63,582 nt of DNA from positions 1 through 63,582 of the forward strand of contig JAICLJ010000006.1 of NCBI GenBank assembly GCA_025927575.1, read 5' to 3'. Positions within the stretch are counted from its first letter, which is position 1; every line of letters starts with the position of its first letter. This DNA is from Bryobacteraceae bacterium. GTDB taxonomy: Bacteria > Acidobacteriota > Terriglobia > Bryobacterales > Bryobacteraceae. The notes beneath the pieces are model-generated. The model was not told the DNA's origin and searched no databases. It worked only from the letters and a program-made list of their open reading frames with translations. Shown piece after piece: positions 49,906 through 58,611 of the stretch. The translations under genes were made by a program, and so were the position numbers.

Positions 49906-50879
49906 GTGTGAATCGAGCCGGTTCGGCTCGTGGCCAGCATTAAGAGCTGGCCGAGTCCGTTCATAATCACCGTAATGACAAACAACACCAATCCGAGTTC
50001 GATCAGTGCACTGACATGCAGATTCGTAATCGCTTCGGTAAATTCGTTAGCAATAACGGCGGCGATAGTATAACCGGGGGCAAACAGCGACGCACTGATT
50101 TTGGGATCGTTTCCAATCACCATCGTCACCGCCATGGTTTCAGCAAGCGCGCGTGCAAGGGCAAGGAACACAGATCCGGCGATGCCGGACCGCGCGTAGG
50201 GAAGCACGACGTTCCAGGTGGCCTCCCATCGAGTCGCACCCAGCGCCAGAGCCGCTTCATGCTGTTCGCGCGGAACGGCTAACAACGATTCGCGAGATAC
50301 AGAGGTGATGAACGGAACGACCATAATCGCAAGCACGAGTCCAGCCGCCAGATATCCGACGCCATATGCCGGGCCTTGAAAACAGGGCAGGAATCCAAAC
50401 CAATCTTTCAGCCACGGCTCTACCGGGTCCCGGAGAAGCGGCACCAGCGCGAATAGCGCGAGCAGCCCGTAAATTACGCTGGGAACCGCGGCCAAAAGCT
50501 CCACAACGAATGTAAGAGCGCTTGAAAGCCGCAGTGGAGCTAATTCGGACAGAAAAATCGCGCAGCCCAGACCCAGCGGACCCGCAATGACCAGTGCGAC
50601 CACGGAAGTAACGACTGTCCCGTACACAAACGGCAGAGCGCCAAATTGGCCGGTTACGGGGTTCCAAGTCTGTGTAAATGCAAATGACCAGCCAAACTTG
50701 GCGCGCGAAAGCTCCGACGCCGACACAAGCTTATACAGGACAAGCACGGTCAGGATGATGATGGATACCGCGAACAGCAGCGTGACCAAATAGGCAATCC
50801 TGTCACCGGAGAGCGAACTGCGGACTTTGGCCAGTGGCCGCGCCGCCCTCGTGCCAGCGAATTTGCCGCAATCAGCCAT
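49902..50879 (-). CDS. pstC: phosphate ABC transporter permease PstC
   Basis: 325 aa from ATG 50879 (MADCGKFAGTRAARPLAKV), which overlaps the pstS stop by 1 nt (TGATG); a longer frame to 50984 would lie inside pstS and is rejected. TM helix near 25-50 (LVTLLFAVSIIILTVLVLY), then a PstC-type core with FGALPFVYGTVVTSVVALV, and EAA loop [23 protein letters not shown]. Pairs with PstA in phosphate import. Confidence 0.94.
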   Translation of the reverse strand: MADCGKFAGTRAARPLAKVRSSLSGDRIAYLVTLLFAVSIIILTVLVLYKLVSASELSRAKFGWSFAFTQTWNPVTGQFGALPFVYGTVVTSVVALVIAGPLGLGCAIFLSELAPLRLSSALTFVVELLAAVPSVIYGLLALFALVPLLRDPVEPWLKDWFGFLPCFQGPAYGVGYLAAGLVLAIMVVPFITSVSRESLLAVPREQHEAALALGATRWEATWNVVLPYARSGIAGSVFLALARALAETMAVTMVIGNDPKISASLFAPGYTIAAVIANEFTEAITNLHVSALIELGLVLFVITVIMNGLGQLLMLATSRTGSIHT

Positions 50880-51931
50880 CAATGAATTTCCGAAATCTGG
50901 CCGAGTTCCTTGGATTGAACTTGAGGCGGCAGCGGCGCATAGTCGAGCGATTCCACCATGGTTTGTCCGTCGGTTAGCATCCAATGGAGGAAGCCTTCAA
51001 TGGCGTCCCTCTTGGCGGCGTCCGGTAGGCGGGCCGGTATCAGCATCCACGTAAAACTCGAAATGGGATATGAATTCGCGCCCGGAGCGTTGGTGATCGA
51101 GACCCGAAAATCGGCCGGCATATTCGCCGCGGCGCCCGCTGCTGCCGCCGTAACGCTGCTCAGATCCGGTTTGACAAAGTTGCCCGACGCATTGCGGACA
51201 ATCCCGTAAGGAAGCTTGTTCTGCAGCGCGTAGCTGAGTTCGACATAGCCGAGCGAATACGGCGTCTGCTGCACCAGTCCGGATACCCCTTCGTTCCCCT
51301 TCGCCCCAAGTCCGGTGGGCCAGTTCACCGAAGTGCTGGCTCCTACTTTGCTCTTCCAATCCGGACTGATTTTGGAAAGATAATCCGTCCAGACAAATGT
51401 CGTACCGCTTCCGTCGGATCGATGTACGATCACGATCTCGTGCTTTGGCAGGTTGACACCCGGATTTGCGGGCGCCAGCCGAGGATCGTTCCAATTCTTT
51501 ATATTGCCTAGGAACAATTCGGCCAGGGTTTGGGGTGTGAAATGTAGCTGCGCCTTCAGGCCCGGCAAATTGTACGTCGGCACGTCCGCGCCGAGCACTG
51601 TCGGGAAATGCAGAATTTTTTTGTTCGTCTGAGCGAGCATCTGATCCGTCATTGGCATATCCGATGCACCGAAGTCAACCGTACCTGCGAGCAGTTGACG
51701 GATGCCGCCGCCCGAACCAATCGATTGATAGTTGATCTTCAAGTTTGGATGTAGCTTGTGGTATTCGTTAAACCACTTTGAATAAATCGGATACGGAAAC
51801 GTTGCCCCCGCGCCGTTGATGAGAAGCGAGCCGCTCTTATTCGCCTGATTCGATACAACTTGCGATCCCGATCCACACCCCATCAGAAGCAGAAGCGGTA
51901 ACGCACTTGCCCCGGTCAACCAAGGCTTCAT
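50879..51931 (-). CDS. pstS: periplasmic phosphate-binding protein PstS
   Basis: 350 aa lipoprotein: signal with lipobox LLLMGC and Cys19. The mature part has LLINGAGATFPYPIYSKWFNEYHKLHP and INYQSIGSGGGIRQLLAGTVDFGASDMPM, the phosphate-contact loops, and VHRSDGSGTTFVWTDYLSKIS. Binds phosphate outside the inner membrane and delivers it to PstCA. 56-nt gap to phoR holds a candidate Pho box overlapping the phoR stop. Confidence 0.95.
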   Translation of the reverse strand: MKPWLTGASALPLLLLMGCGSGSQVVSNQANKSGSLLINGAGATFPYPIYSKWFNEYHKLHPNLKINYQSIGSGGGIRQLLAGTVDFGASDMPMTDQMLAQTNKKILHFPTVLGADVPTYNLPGLKAQLHFTPQTLAELFLGNIKNWNDPRLAPANPGVNLPKHEIVIVHRSDGSGTTFVWTDYLSKISPDWKSKVGASTSVNWPTGLGAKGNEGVSGLVQQTPYSLGYVELSYALQNKLPYGIVRNASGNFVKPDLSSVTAAAAGAAANMPADFRVSITNAPGANSYPISSFTWMLIPARLPDAAKRDAIEGFLHWMLTDGQTMVESLDYAPLPPQVQSKELGQISEIH

Positions 51932-51974
51932 TAGTCCTCTCTTTCGTGAACCTGTCTAAATTGTCGGATTGCGT

Positions 51975-51991
51975 TGTTACAGAACGGTTAA
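51975..51991 (-). promoter_or_regulatory. candidate Pho box upstream of pstS
   Basis: TTAACCGTTCTGTAACA on the minus strand, which begins at the phoR stop codon. TTAAC and GTAAC are spaced 11 bp apart, the repeat period used by PhoB-type winged-helix dimers. Shares CGTTCTGTAAC with the phoB upstream region. Confidence 0.5.
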
Positions 51992-53841
51992 TGCTTGGAT
52001 ACATCTCGGTGAGGGCGCTGCAAATGTTCCGGAATCTCCACCGGGATGACAACTGTAAAGGTCGAACCCTTGCCCAGGTCGCTATTTACTTCGATCCGGC
52101 CGTTCATCAGTTCGACGGCATGTTTCACAATGGCCAGTCCCAGCCCGGTCCCGCCCACCTGGCGCGAGCGCGCCCGGTCCACCCGGTAGAAGCGCTCGAA
52201 AATGCGACTCAGATTCTGGGACGGAATGCCGGACCCTGTGTCCGAAACGACAATCTTCACAAGGCGGTCCGGTATCCGGGAGACTTCGATGCGGGCCTCG
52301 CCACCGGTACGGTTAAACTTGATCGCATTATCGAGCAAATTGACGATGACTTGCTCCAGACGTAGCCTGTAACCACGAATCTCAACGTCTTCAAAATCGC
52401 CGAGGATCAAGCTCACGTTCCGGATCTGTGCCTCGGGTTCAACGGTACGAACCGCGGCCGCAATCGCCTGTTTCATTGAGAAGGTCGAGACCTCTGCCCC
52501 CGAGAGGCCCGAATCGAGATCCGACAGTGTCAGCAGATCGGCGCTGATGTTGTTGAGGCGGATAGCATGGGCCCTGATCGTCTCCAGGAACTTCTTGCTC
52601 GTCTCCGGCTCTCCCATCGCGCCGTTTAAGAGCGTTTCCGCATAGCCGAGGATGGCAGCCAGTGGAGTGCGGAGTTCGTGGGATACATTGGCCACAAAAT
52701 CCTGCCGGACGCGTTCGAGCCGCTCGATTTCGGTGATTTCGTGCAGCACCGCGACCGCCCCGCGGCCTTCCGCGCCCACCAGCGGAGCGGCATGCACCGC
52801 AAACACGCGATCGCCAGCCGCCGCAAGTTGAATGCGCCTGGTTACCGATTCTCCCGTGGCAAGCACGCCTTCGAGCGCGCTCAGGAGTGCGGAATCCCGC
52901 AAAATCGTAAGCAGCGGTATTCGCCTTATGCTCCCCGGATCCACACCGAGTGCCTGGCCAAACGAGTCATTGCAGAACAGGATGCGCAAGTCGGGGCCGA
53001 CGGCCAGAACGCCATCCACCATGCTCGCCAGGATCGCGTTCCGGCGGGAGGACTCAATTCTCAACTCGTCCATGGATTCGCGAAGCTGTTGACCCACGTG
53101 GTTCAGGGCGCGGCTCAACGCCCCCAGTTCGTCGTCGCTTTCGGGAATCAAGGAGGTCGGCTCTCTCGATGTGAGTAGGCGTTCGGCTATCGATTTGATC
53201 CGGCCAATGCGACGGCTGATGCGTAGAGAGAAAAAATAAGCAAATACCAGAGCCAAAGCCGCCGCAGCAATAGACGCGTAAATGATTCGCCTGCGCACCG
53301 CCGATACGGCACGGCTCACTTCTACAATCGGTACGGCCAGGCGGAGAACGAGCCCTTCGCGCCCTTGGTGCGCGAAGGGAAACGCCACATAGCAGAAATC
53401 GCGATCCAGTGTGTCGCTATGGCGAACAGAAGTTCCGATTGTGCCCTGGAGAGCTTGCCGGACCTCCGGCCGGTTTGCATGGTTTTCCATCGTTTCCGGA
53501 TCGTGCTGCGAATCTGCGAGAACAACTCCGGAATGTGTAATCACCGTGACGCGAGCTTGCGCCCGGGCCCCCGCTTCCCCGACGGTCCGGTTGAGTTCCG
53601 CTAGGGGGACATTCGCCAGTTCGTAGGCTACGAGATGAGCCTCGGCAATCAGTCGAAGCTCAACGCTGGAAGTTTCGCGGGAGGCGGTATAGCGCGTAAG
53701 GTAGAAATCCAATACGCCCAGCGCGAATGCAAGCAGAAGCAACGCGCTCAAGAAAAATTTTCGGAACAACGAGCCGCCACGGCCGTGCTGGCGATTGGCT
53801 CTTGGCAGCGCCTCATCGCTGCTTGTGGCTTTTTGGATCAT
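51988..53841 (-). CDS. phoR: PhoR-like sensor histidine kinase
   Basis: 617 aa. TM1 at about 28-48 (FFLSALLLLAFALGVLDFYL), a periplasmic sensor of about 130 residues, TM2 near 185-205 (IIYASIAAAALALVFAYFF), HAMP, PAS (DGVLAVGPDLRILFCNDSFGQ), then HisKA with phospho-His in VSHELRTPL (about 388) and HATPase with N-box VNLLDNAIKFN and G-boxes SDTGSGIP, GGTGLGLAI. It controls PhoB by phosphate status. The large periplasmic domain is more than in E. coli PhoR but is usual in other phyla. Confidence 0.93.
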   Translation of the reverse strand: MIQKATSSDEALPRANRQHGRGGSLFRKFFLSALLLLAFALGVLDFYLTRYTASRETSSVELRLIAEAHLVAYELANVPLAELNRTVGEAGARAQARVTVITHSGVVLADSQHDPETMENHANRPEVRQALQGTIGTSVRHSDTLDRDFCYVAFPFAHQGREGLVLRLAVPIVEVSRAVSAVRRRIIYASIAAAALALVFAYFFSLRISRRIGRIKSIAERLLTSREPTSLIPESDDELGALSRALNHVGQQLRESMDELRIESSRRNAILASMVDGVLAVGPDLRILFCNDSFGQALGVDPGSIRRIPLLTILRDSALLSALEGVLATGESVTRRIQLAAAGDRVFAVHAAPLVGAEGRGAVAVLHEITEIERLERVRQDFVANVSHELRTPLAAILGYAETLLNGAMGEPETSKKFLETIRAHAIRLNNISADLLTLSDLDSGLSGAEVSTFSMKQAIAAAVRTVEPEAQIRNVSLILGDFEDVEIRGYRLRLEQVIVNLLDNAIKFNRTGGEARIEVSRIPDRLVKIVVSDTGSGIPSQNLSRIFERFYRVDRARSRQVGGTGLGLAIVKHAVELMNGRIEVNSDLGKGSTFTVVIPVEIPEHLQRPHRDVSKH

Positions 53842-53897
53842 TGATTCCGGCGCCCTGATTCACCAGCTATAACACGCGCCAAATTGTCGTCATTTCT

Positions 53898-53914
53898 TTA
53901 CCGTTTCGTAATAT
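53898..53914 (+). promoter_or_regulatory. candidate Pho box between porin and phoR
   Basis: TTTACCGTTTCGTAATA, matching the pstS motif at 13 of 17 positions, with TTTAC and GTAAT again 11 bp apart. It lies 33 nt before the porin ATG and 56 nt upstream of the phoR ATG, so it could serve either gene. Confidence 0.45.
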
Positions 53915-53947
53915 TCGTCGGCAACAATAGTTTCGGCCAAAGAGACT

Positions 53948-55510
53948 ATGAGAAACGACAAACTCTTCGCCGCGCTCTGCCTTTTTGCATGCGCGGTTCC
54001 TGTTTGGAGCGCACCGCCAGCAACTTTGTCCGCGAAAGATGTCATTGCACTTCGGGCGCAGATCGCCGGGCAGCAAGAGGAAATCCAGCGCCTTCAAAAA
54101 TCGATTGCTGAGCAGCAAGAACTGCTGGACCGTATTCTCGCAGGAGAGGCGGGCGCCAAGCCCATACCGTCGGCCGCTCCAACCCAGCGGCGTTCCGAAA
54201 CCCAATCCTCTCCGCTTTCGATTCCCATTGGCAATGCCCGCCTGACTCCCTTCGGTTTTGTGGATGCCACCCTGTTCGGCCGCACTACAAACGTCGGCAG
54301 TGGCATTGGTACGAATTTTGGCGGTATTCCCTTCGGCGACTCCGCGGCCGGGCATCTTTCCGAAGCCAACTTCAGCGCCCAGAATTCGCGCCTCGGTTTT
54401 CGCGTCGATTCCACCGTCCACGGAGTAAAGGTACTCGGCTATTTCGAGGGTGACTTTCTGGGTAGTCAGCCCGGCAACGCGTTCGTCACGAGTAACTCGA
54501 ACACTTTCCGCATGCGGAACCTTTTCGTGGATCTCCACAAGAGAAAATTCGAGCTTCTTGGCGGACAGGATTGGAGCCTCGCCACTCCAAATCGCAGTGG
54601 CCTCTCGCCTCTGCCCTCCGATATCTTCTACACCCAGAACATGGATACGAACTACCAGGCCGGCCTGGTCTGGGCGCGGCAGATGCAGTTCCGCTTCACT
54701 TTTTATCCCACGGATAATTTCGCCATTGCTCTGTCACTCGAAAATCCGCAGCAGTATATCGGAGGTTCCGGTGGTTTGAGTGCCTCTGCCGTGAAACTCC
54801 CAGCTGCGCTCACCTCGTTGTTGACGCCGGAATTTAATAACGGCACAACCGGCTCGGCCGTTCCGAACCTTCACCCCGACATCATCGTGAAAGCCGCCTA
54901 CGATGCGCGCCCAGCCGGCCGCCACCTGCACTTCGAGGCGGCATCGTTAACCCGCAGCTTCAAGAATGCTCTTCCCGCAGGCACCCCTGGGGCTTATCAA
55001 ACGCACTCGCTTACCGCCGAGAGCGCCGAAATCAATGCGAACCTTGAACTCTTCAAAGGCTTTCGCCTCATCGCTAATACCTTCTTTGGGTCCGGCAACG
55101 GGCGCTATGTCTTCGGCCTCGCGCCCGACGTAATCGTCCGCCCCGATGGCGCACTTTCTCCCGTCCACACCTACTCCACCGTGGACGGATTCGAGGTCAA
55201 TCCCTCGAAAAACATGTTGCTGTACGGCTATTACGGAGGGATCAGCATCGCAAGAAACACCGCACGCGACATTAATGGCGACCCGATCGGCTACGGCTTC
55301 TTCGGTTCGCCGGCTACCAACAACCGGACCATCCAGGAAGCGACGTTCGGCTTCGTGCCCACTATCTGGAAGCGTCCGGACAGTGGTGCGCTTTCTCTGA
55401 TCCTCCAGTATTCTTATCTGACGCGCACTCCTTGGTACGCCGCTCCGGGCGCGCCGCGGAACGCCCATACCAGCATGTACTGGGTGAATCTTCGCTATAC
55501 GATCCCTTGA
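53948..55510 (+). CDS. outer-membrane porin with N-terminal coiled coil (phosphate-locus)
   Basis: 520 aa, signal peptide MRNDKLFAALCLFACAVPVWSAPP. A coiled-coil stretch follows (LRAQIAGQQEEIQRLQKSIAEQQELLDRIL, residues about 34-65), then about 400 residues of amphipathic beta strands ending YWVNLRYTIP, as in DcaP or OprP-like barrels. GGQDWSLATPNRSG and GSGNGRYVFGLAPD are barrel loops. Divergent from phoR and preceded by a candidate Pho box, so a phosphate-limitation porin is a good guess; specificity for phosphate is not shown. Confidence 0.82.
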   Translation: MRNDKLFAALCLFACAVPVWSAPPATLSAKDVIALRAQIAGQQEEIQRLQKSIAEQQELLDRILAGEAGAKPIPSAAPTQRRSETQSSPLSIPIGNARLTPFGFVDATLFGRTTNVGSGIGTNFGGIPFGDSAAGHLSEANFSAQNSRLGFRVDSTVHGVKVLGYFEGDFLGSQPGNAFVTSNSNTFRMRNLFVDLHKRKFELLGGQDWSLATPNRSGLSPLPSDIFYTQNMDTNYQAGLVWARQMQFRFTFYPTDNFAIALSLENPQQYIGGSGGLSASAVKLPAALTSLLTPEFNNGTTGSAVPNLHPDIIVKAAYDARPAGRHLHFEAASLTRSFKNALPAGTPGAYQTHSLTAESAEINANLELFKGFRLIANTFFGSGNGRYVFGLAPDVIVRPDGALSPVHTYSTVDGFEVNPSKNMLLYGYYGGISIARNTARDINGDPIGYGFFGSPATNNRTIQEATFGFVPTIWKRPDSGALSLILQYSYLTRTPWYAAPGAPRNAHTSMYWVNLRYTIP

Positions 55511-55830
55511 TCCTGCTAGATCCACCAGTATGCGAAAAACGATACAGACGAATTGCAGTACCGAGCGCAATCATCATCCCTGTCCCAGCGCGTCATTCTG
55601 CCGGAGTTGACAAGATCCGTAGGGCGAACCTAACCCCGGCGCCTGTTCCGTATAACATGACTTTTGCCATTGATTCTGTCATTCGGCTCCGGCGCCACGG
55701 CAGGTCACGAGATTTATGAACTACTTTGCCTTTTAGTTTCAATCGCTTGCAAGCAAACCCGTATGACTTTGCCTCATTGGTGTTTTCCCATTGATTCAGA
55801 TGCGAAGCCCCAGATCAGCCTTTCCTCCAA

Positions 55831-55859
55831 TTGCGCCGTTTCTCGATTTCGTGGATAAT
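55831..55859 (+). promoter_or_regulatory. sigma-70-like promoter of the antitoxin-toxin operon
   Basis: TTGCGC at 55831-55836, a 17-nt spacer, GATAAT at 55854-55859, then GAGGA and the ATG at 55881. The leader would be short. In the rest of the gap 55511-55830 no gene or structure was recognised. Confidence 0.4.
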
Positions 55860-55880
55860 AAAGTACGGAATCGAGGATTC

Positions 55881-56324
55881 ATGGTGACAACGTTGGCGAC
55901 CCCTGACATTGCTGGCTATACATTTGGCCGCTCACCGGATCTGACGGACCCGAAAGTTCGTGAACAACTAAGCGCCAGTGCGATCAAAGCGTTTATAAAG
56001 ATCGCTGGGCAATGGAGGCTCACGGAGCCACAGGCGCGCGGATTGCTTGGCGGTATCGCATCGTCTACATTCCACGCATGGAAAACCAAACCGGATGAGC
56101 AAAAGCTGACACAGGATACGTTGATGCGGATCTCGCTGGTCATCGGCATCTACAAGGCTCTCCATATCTATTGGGGTGATGAGTGGGCCGATCGCTGGAT
56201 CACGCTCGGCAATCGTGGATCGATGTTCGCCGGGGTTGCGCCGATCGACTATATGATTCATCAGGGGCAACCGGGGATGTTTCAGGTGCGCCGAATGTTG
56301 GATGCCTGGCGCGGCGGCCGTTGA
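55881..56324 (+). CDS. Xre/MbcA/ParS-type antitoxin
   Basis: 147 aa from ATG 55881, GAGGA 5 nt upstream. The helix-turn-helix half has LSASAIKAFIKIAGQWRLTEPQARGLLGGIASSTFHAWK and TLMRISLVIGIYKALHIYWGDEWADRWI; the C-terminal toxin-binding part ends IDYMIHQGQPGMFQVRRMLDAWRGGR, the DUF2384 pattern. It neutralises the RES toxin and should repress the operon. The toxin frame begins inside its stop codon. Confidence 0.9.
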   Translation: MVTTLATPDIAGYTFGRSPDLTDPKVREQLSASAIKAFIKIAGQWRLTEPQARGLLGGIASSTFHAWKTKPDEQKLTQDTLMRISLVIGIYKALHIYWGDEWADRWITLGNRGSMFAGVAPIDYMIHQGQPGMFQVRRMLDAWRGGR

Positions 56325-57058
56325 CAGATCCTCAGGTTCGTCGCATTCATTGGGAAAGTTCCCACCGTCTGATCTCGTCGCTTTATAGCGAAAGCGGAAC
56401 AGTACTCTCTGCCATTGCCGACAGCGCCAAAGAACTAGAAGACCTGATATTGCTCGATGGAGCAACAAACGATCGTCTTCAGAGCGAACAGCGAGGATTG
56501 ATCGGCATCAGCACGTTCGAACTGGTATATGGCATTCCGAACGGACACATAGTGAATGCCGCCTACGCGCATCCAAATGAATCGGGATCTCGATTTAACG
56601 ACCAGACGCGCGGCGCGTGGTATGCCGCGGATTGCCAAAAAGCCTCAATTGCCGAAGTCGTTTATCACAAGAGCAAGCGGCTGAGCGACATGATCGTGCC
56701 CGATGAACCAGGTCAGCGACCTTCAAGGGATGCCTCCACCTACGACGACTGGTTGGCGGACTTTCATGCGGACTTTCATATTCTAGAGCCACAAGAGGAC
56801 TTTTCCGAATTCCTGGAACCCGAACCGGTGCCACAGTGTTATGCTGCTTCGCAAGCGCTGGCCCGGCGGCTGCTGGATGGGGGCTCAAATGGGTTGATCT
56901 ACCCGAGCGTCAGATACCGGAAGTCTCGATGCATCGTGTGTTTTCGACCCGCGCTCGTCTACAATCCTCATCAATCGGAACGGCTTGAGATCACCTTGAC
57001 GGCCAACAAAACAGGCTACGATTACGCCGTGCGCCAAGTGCCGTTACGAAATGATTGA
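56321..57058 (+). CDS. RES-domain toxin
   Basis: 245 aa from TTG 56321, whose TTGA overlaps the antitoxin stop by 4 nt; no ATG stands in frame near the overlap, though the frame is open back to 56183. ESGSRFNDQTRGAWYAADCQKASIAEVVYHKSKRLSD is the RES core with the conserved Arg and Glu, and GLIYPSVRYRKSRCIVCFRP carries the Ser/His side. RES toxins deplete cellular NAD by ADP-ribosyl or glycohydrolase-type chemistry. An extra acidic insert at EPQEDFSEFLEPEP is noted. Confidence 0.88.
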   Translation: MTDPQVRRIHWESSHRLISSLYSESGTVLSAIADSAKELEDLILLDGATNDRLQSEQRGLIGISTFELVYGIPNGHIVNAAYAHPNESGSRFNDQTRGAWYAADCQKASIAEVVYHKSKRLSDMIVPDEPGQRPSRDASTYDDWLADFHADFHILEPQEDFSEFLEPEPVPQCYAASQALARRLLDGGSNGLIYPSVRYRKSRCIVCFRPALVYNPHQSERLEITLTANKTGYDYAVRQVPLRND

Positions 57059-57283
57059 TGGGAGAACCGGGGAATATTCATGTGGGTAATTGTCAAGACC
57101 GAGGCAAGATTACTTAGTCTGGGCGCACGGAGGGGCCCCGGGTGGTTGAGAGAAGCCGGCGATAAGTACGGTCAGCAGGGGCGAACGGGCACGATCCGGA
57201 GGAATCGAAAGAACAGGGTCTTCGACTCGACGTTCATATGCTGAGGCGCTCAAAAAGCAGTGGGCGCTCAGAAGCTTGAGTTT

Positions 57284-57413
57284 GGAATTCGGTGACGGAT
57301 CTCTCATTCCCCATTCCGATTTGCAAAAGTAACGAGCTTCTACTTTGTCCAGCGCTTCTTTCGGAGGCCAACCTGCTTTCTACCGTTTCAGCGGATGCCC
57401 TATTTTTAGCCCA
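57284..57413 (-). repeat. intergenic repeat copy A, part 1
   Basis: About 130 bp, closely similar to 58612-58742 (GGAATTCGGTGACGGATCTC at one end, GGAGGCCAACCTGCTTTC inside). Together with part 2 it makes a full copy, separated by a 365-nt insert. Orientation is given with the adjacent minus-strand gene. Confidence 0.75.
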
Positions 57414-57715
57414 ACCTAAGCGGCTTTCCGATCCGCGCACCTTCGCGAATTTGTGCCAGTTCAGCATCCTCTCTGCCGCCGGTCGCCAGGACGCCGCGCC
57501 ATCGTCCCGATGAAATGATATCGCCGCCATTCCGCCAAGTCCAGAAATCCGGCATGCATCACCCGTCAAGCGCATGGGTGCGCTTGACCACGCATAATCC
57601 TCACTCGGCTCACCATTCCCCGTCGCACCCGGTTTCGGCCACCTAGGCGAGGACCGTCTATTGGTGAATCTGATCCCGGGACACGAGTAATAGCGGTTTT
57701 GCCAAAAGTTGTCGC
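57406..57715 (-). pseudogene. relic of a REP-associated tyrosine transposase (RAYT)
   Basis: Reading the minus strand across several frames gives, in order, FWQNRYYSCP, then TVLA-stop-V, NRVRRGMVSRV, EDYAWSSA, LTGDACRI, MPDFWTWRNGGDII and EDAELAQIREGARIGKPL. These are the consecutive motifs of the C-terminal half of RAYT/IS200-like enzymes (FWQNRxYSCPL, YVERNPVRA, EDYxWSSA, REGxRxGxPLG). Stops and shifts between them show decay. No N-terminal catalytic half was found. It lies within copy A of the intergenic repeat. Confidence 0.6.
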
Positions 57716-57753
57716 GTAACCCTTTTTGTGTCGTGAAGCGGCAATCTTAGCGC

Positions 57754-57769
57754 AATCACACGTGTGATT
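57754..57769. promoter_or_regulatory. 16-bp perfect palindrome
   Basis: AATCACACGTGTGATT reads the same on both strands. It lies at the upstream end of the RAYT relic (minus strand) and may be a REP-like end or an operator. No T-run, so not a terminator. Confidence 0.45.
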
Positions 57770-57778
57770 CTTCGCATC

Positions 57779-57852
57779 GGAATGAAGGTAGGCTGCCGCC
57801 CCGGCCTTCTGCCAAAAACTAGTAGAATGAGTGCTCCGTCCGCGGATTCGCC
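57779..57852 (-). repeat. intergenic repeat copy A, part 2
   Basis: Some 74 bp matching 58754-58826 (GTAGAATGAGTGCTCCGTC then GCGGATTCGCC). In copy B the two parts are adjacent, so the 365 nt between the parts here are an insertion or, less likely, B is a deletion. Confidence 0.7.
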
Positions 57853-57865
57853 AGCCACGATTCGG

Positions 57866-58603
57866 TTAATCCACGGCGGCTTGTTTCATGGCCGCCGGGT
57901 GAAACTCGCTTGCTGCACTGCTTGACCTCGGCGCACCTTCGGCCCCAGATTCTCTGGATCTTCCAAGGTCAACCGGGGCCTCTGCCGTTCGGACACGTAT
58001 GGGACCGGCGCCAATTCGTCCTGTCCAGAAGCCGTTAGTCGGTAGGTGAGCCATCTTTAGCCATTTTTCATTTACTTCAAAGACAACAACGAAGTTACCG
58101 CCGTGCAACAATATGGTGTCGAGAGTCGTCTTGCTGTCCTTTCCCCAGTAATAAAACTTCTTTAGCGGGAAGACAACGGTACTGGTTGCACCAGACCCGA
58201 GCGTCTTGGTTATGGGCACCAACATTTGGGACTGAAAGTTCGGGACAAGAAATAGCGGGTTGTCCTCATGGAGGGCATGTCGCATACCATCCTGCTCGGT
58301 AGCCTCGATCTGGAAGACAGTCCCCCCCCCGGCTTCAAGAAGCAATTTTTGCTTTGAAGTGCCAACGTTTTCGAGGCTGATTTCCAACTGTGAATTAACT
58401 CGGTTTTTATTAACAGAAATTCCAAGTCGTAGCCCCCCAGCAGAAGGCCCCCAAGTAAGTGGTTCGACTGCCGAACAAACGCCCACTACTGGTGCTGCGG
58501 CCATTACAGCCAAAAATATCCACGACCTGAGCAGGTGAAAACGATTTCGGGTTCGGGGCATATAAATAACTGACTCCTCGAACGATTGCTCTGAAGACTT
58601 CAT
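57866..58603 (-). CDS. secreted protein of unknown function
   Basis: About 245 aa from ATG 58603 (MKSSEQSFEESV); the frame goes on to 58636 within the repeat, and MPRTRNRFHLL at 58561 is another start with a cleaner signal peptide (LLRSWIFLAVMAAAPVVGVCS). The mature part is an immunoglobulin-like beta domain (LRLGISVNKNRVNSQLEISLENVGTSKQKLL), with GGNFVVVFEVNEKWLKM later. No domain named with certainty. The gene sits between the two repeat copies, as if carried by them. Confidence 0.65.
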   Translation of the reverse strand: MKSSEQSFEESVIYMPRTRNRFHLLRSWIFLAVMAAAPVVGVCSAVEPLTWGPSAGGLRLGISVNKNRVNSQLEISLENVGTSKQKLLLEAGGGTVFQIEATEQDGMRHALHEDNPLFLVPNFQSQMLVPITKTLGSGATSTVVFPLKKFYYWGKDSKTTLDTILLHGGNFVVVFEVNEKWLKMAHLPTNGFWTGRIGAGPIRVRTAEAPVDLGRSRESGAEGAPRSSSAASEFHPAAMKQAAVD

Positions 58604-58611
58604 TGTACCCA

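Noticed and set aside
57110-57307. 65-codon minus frame starting in repeat copy A (MRDPSPN)
   Set aside because: The start lies in the repeat and the rest has no family signature; the matching codons above the 57866 gene come from the repeat too.
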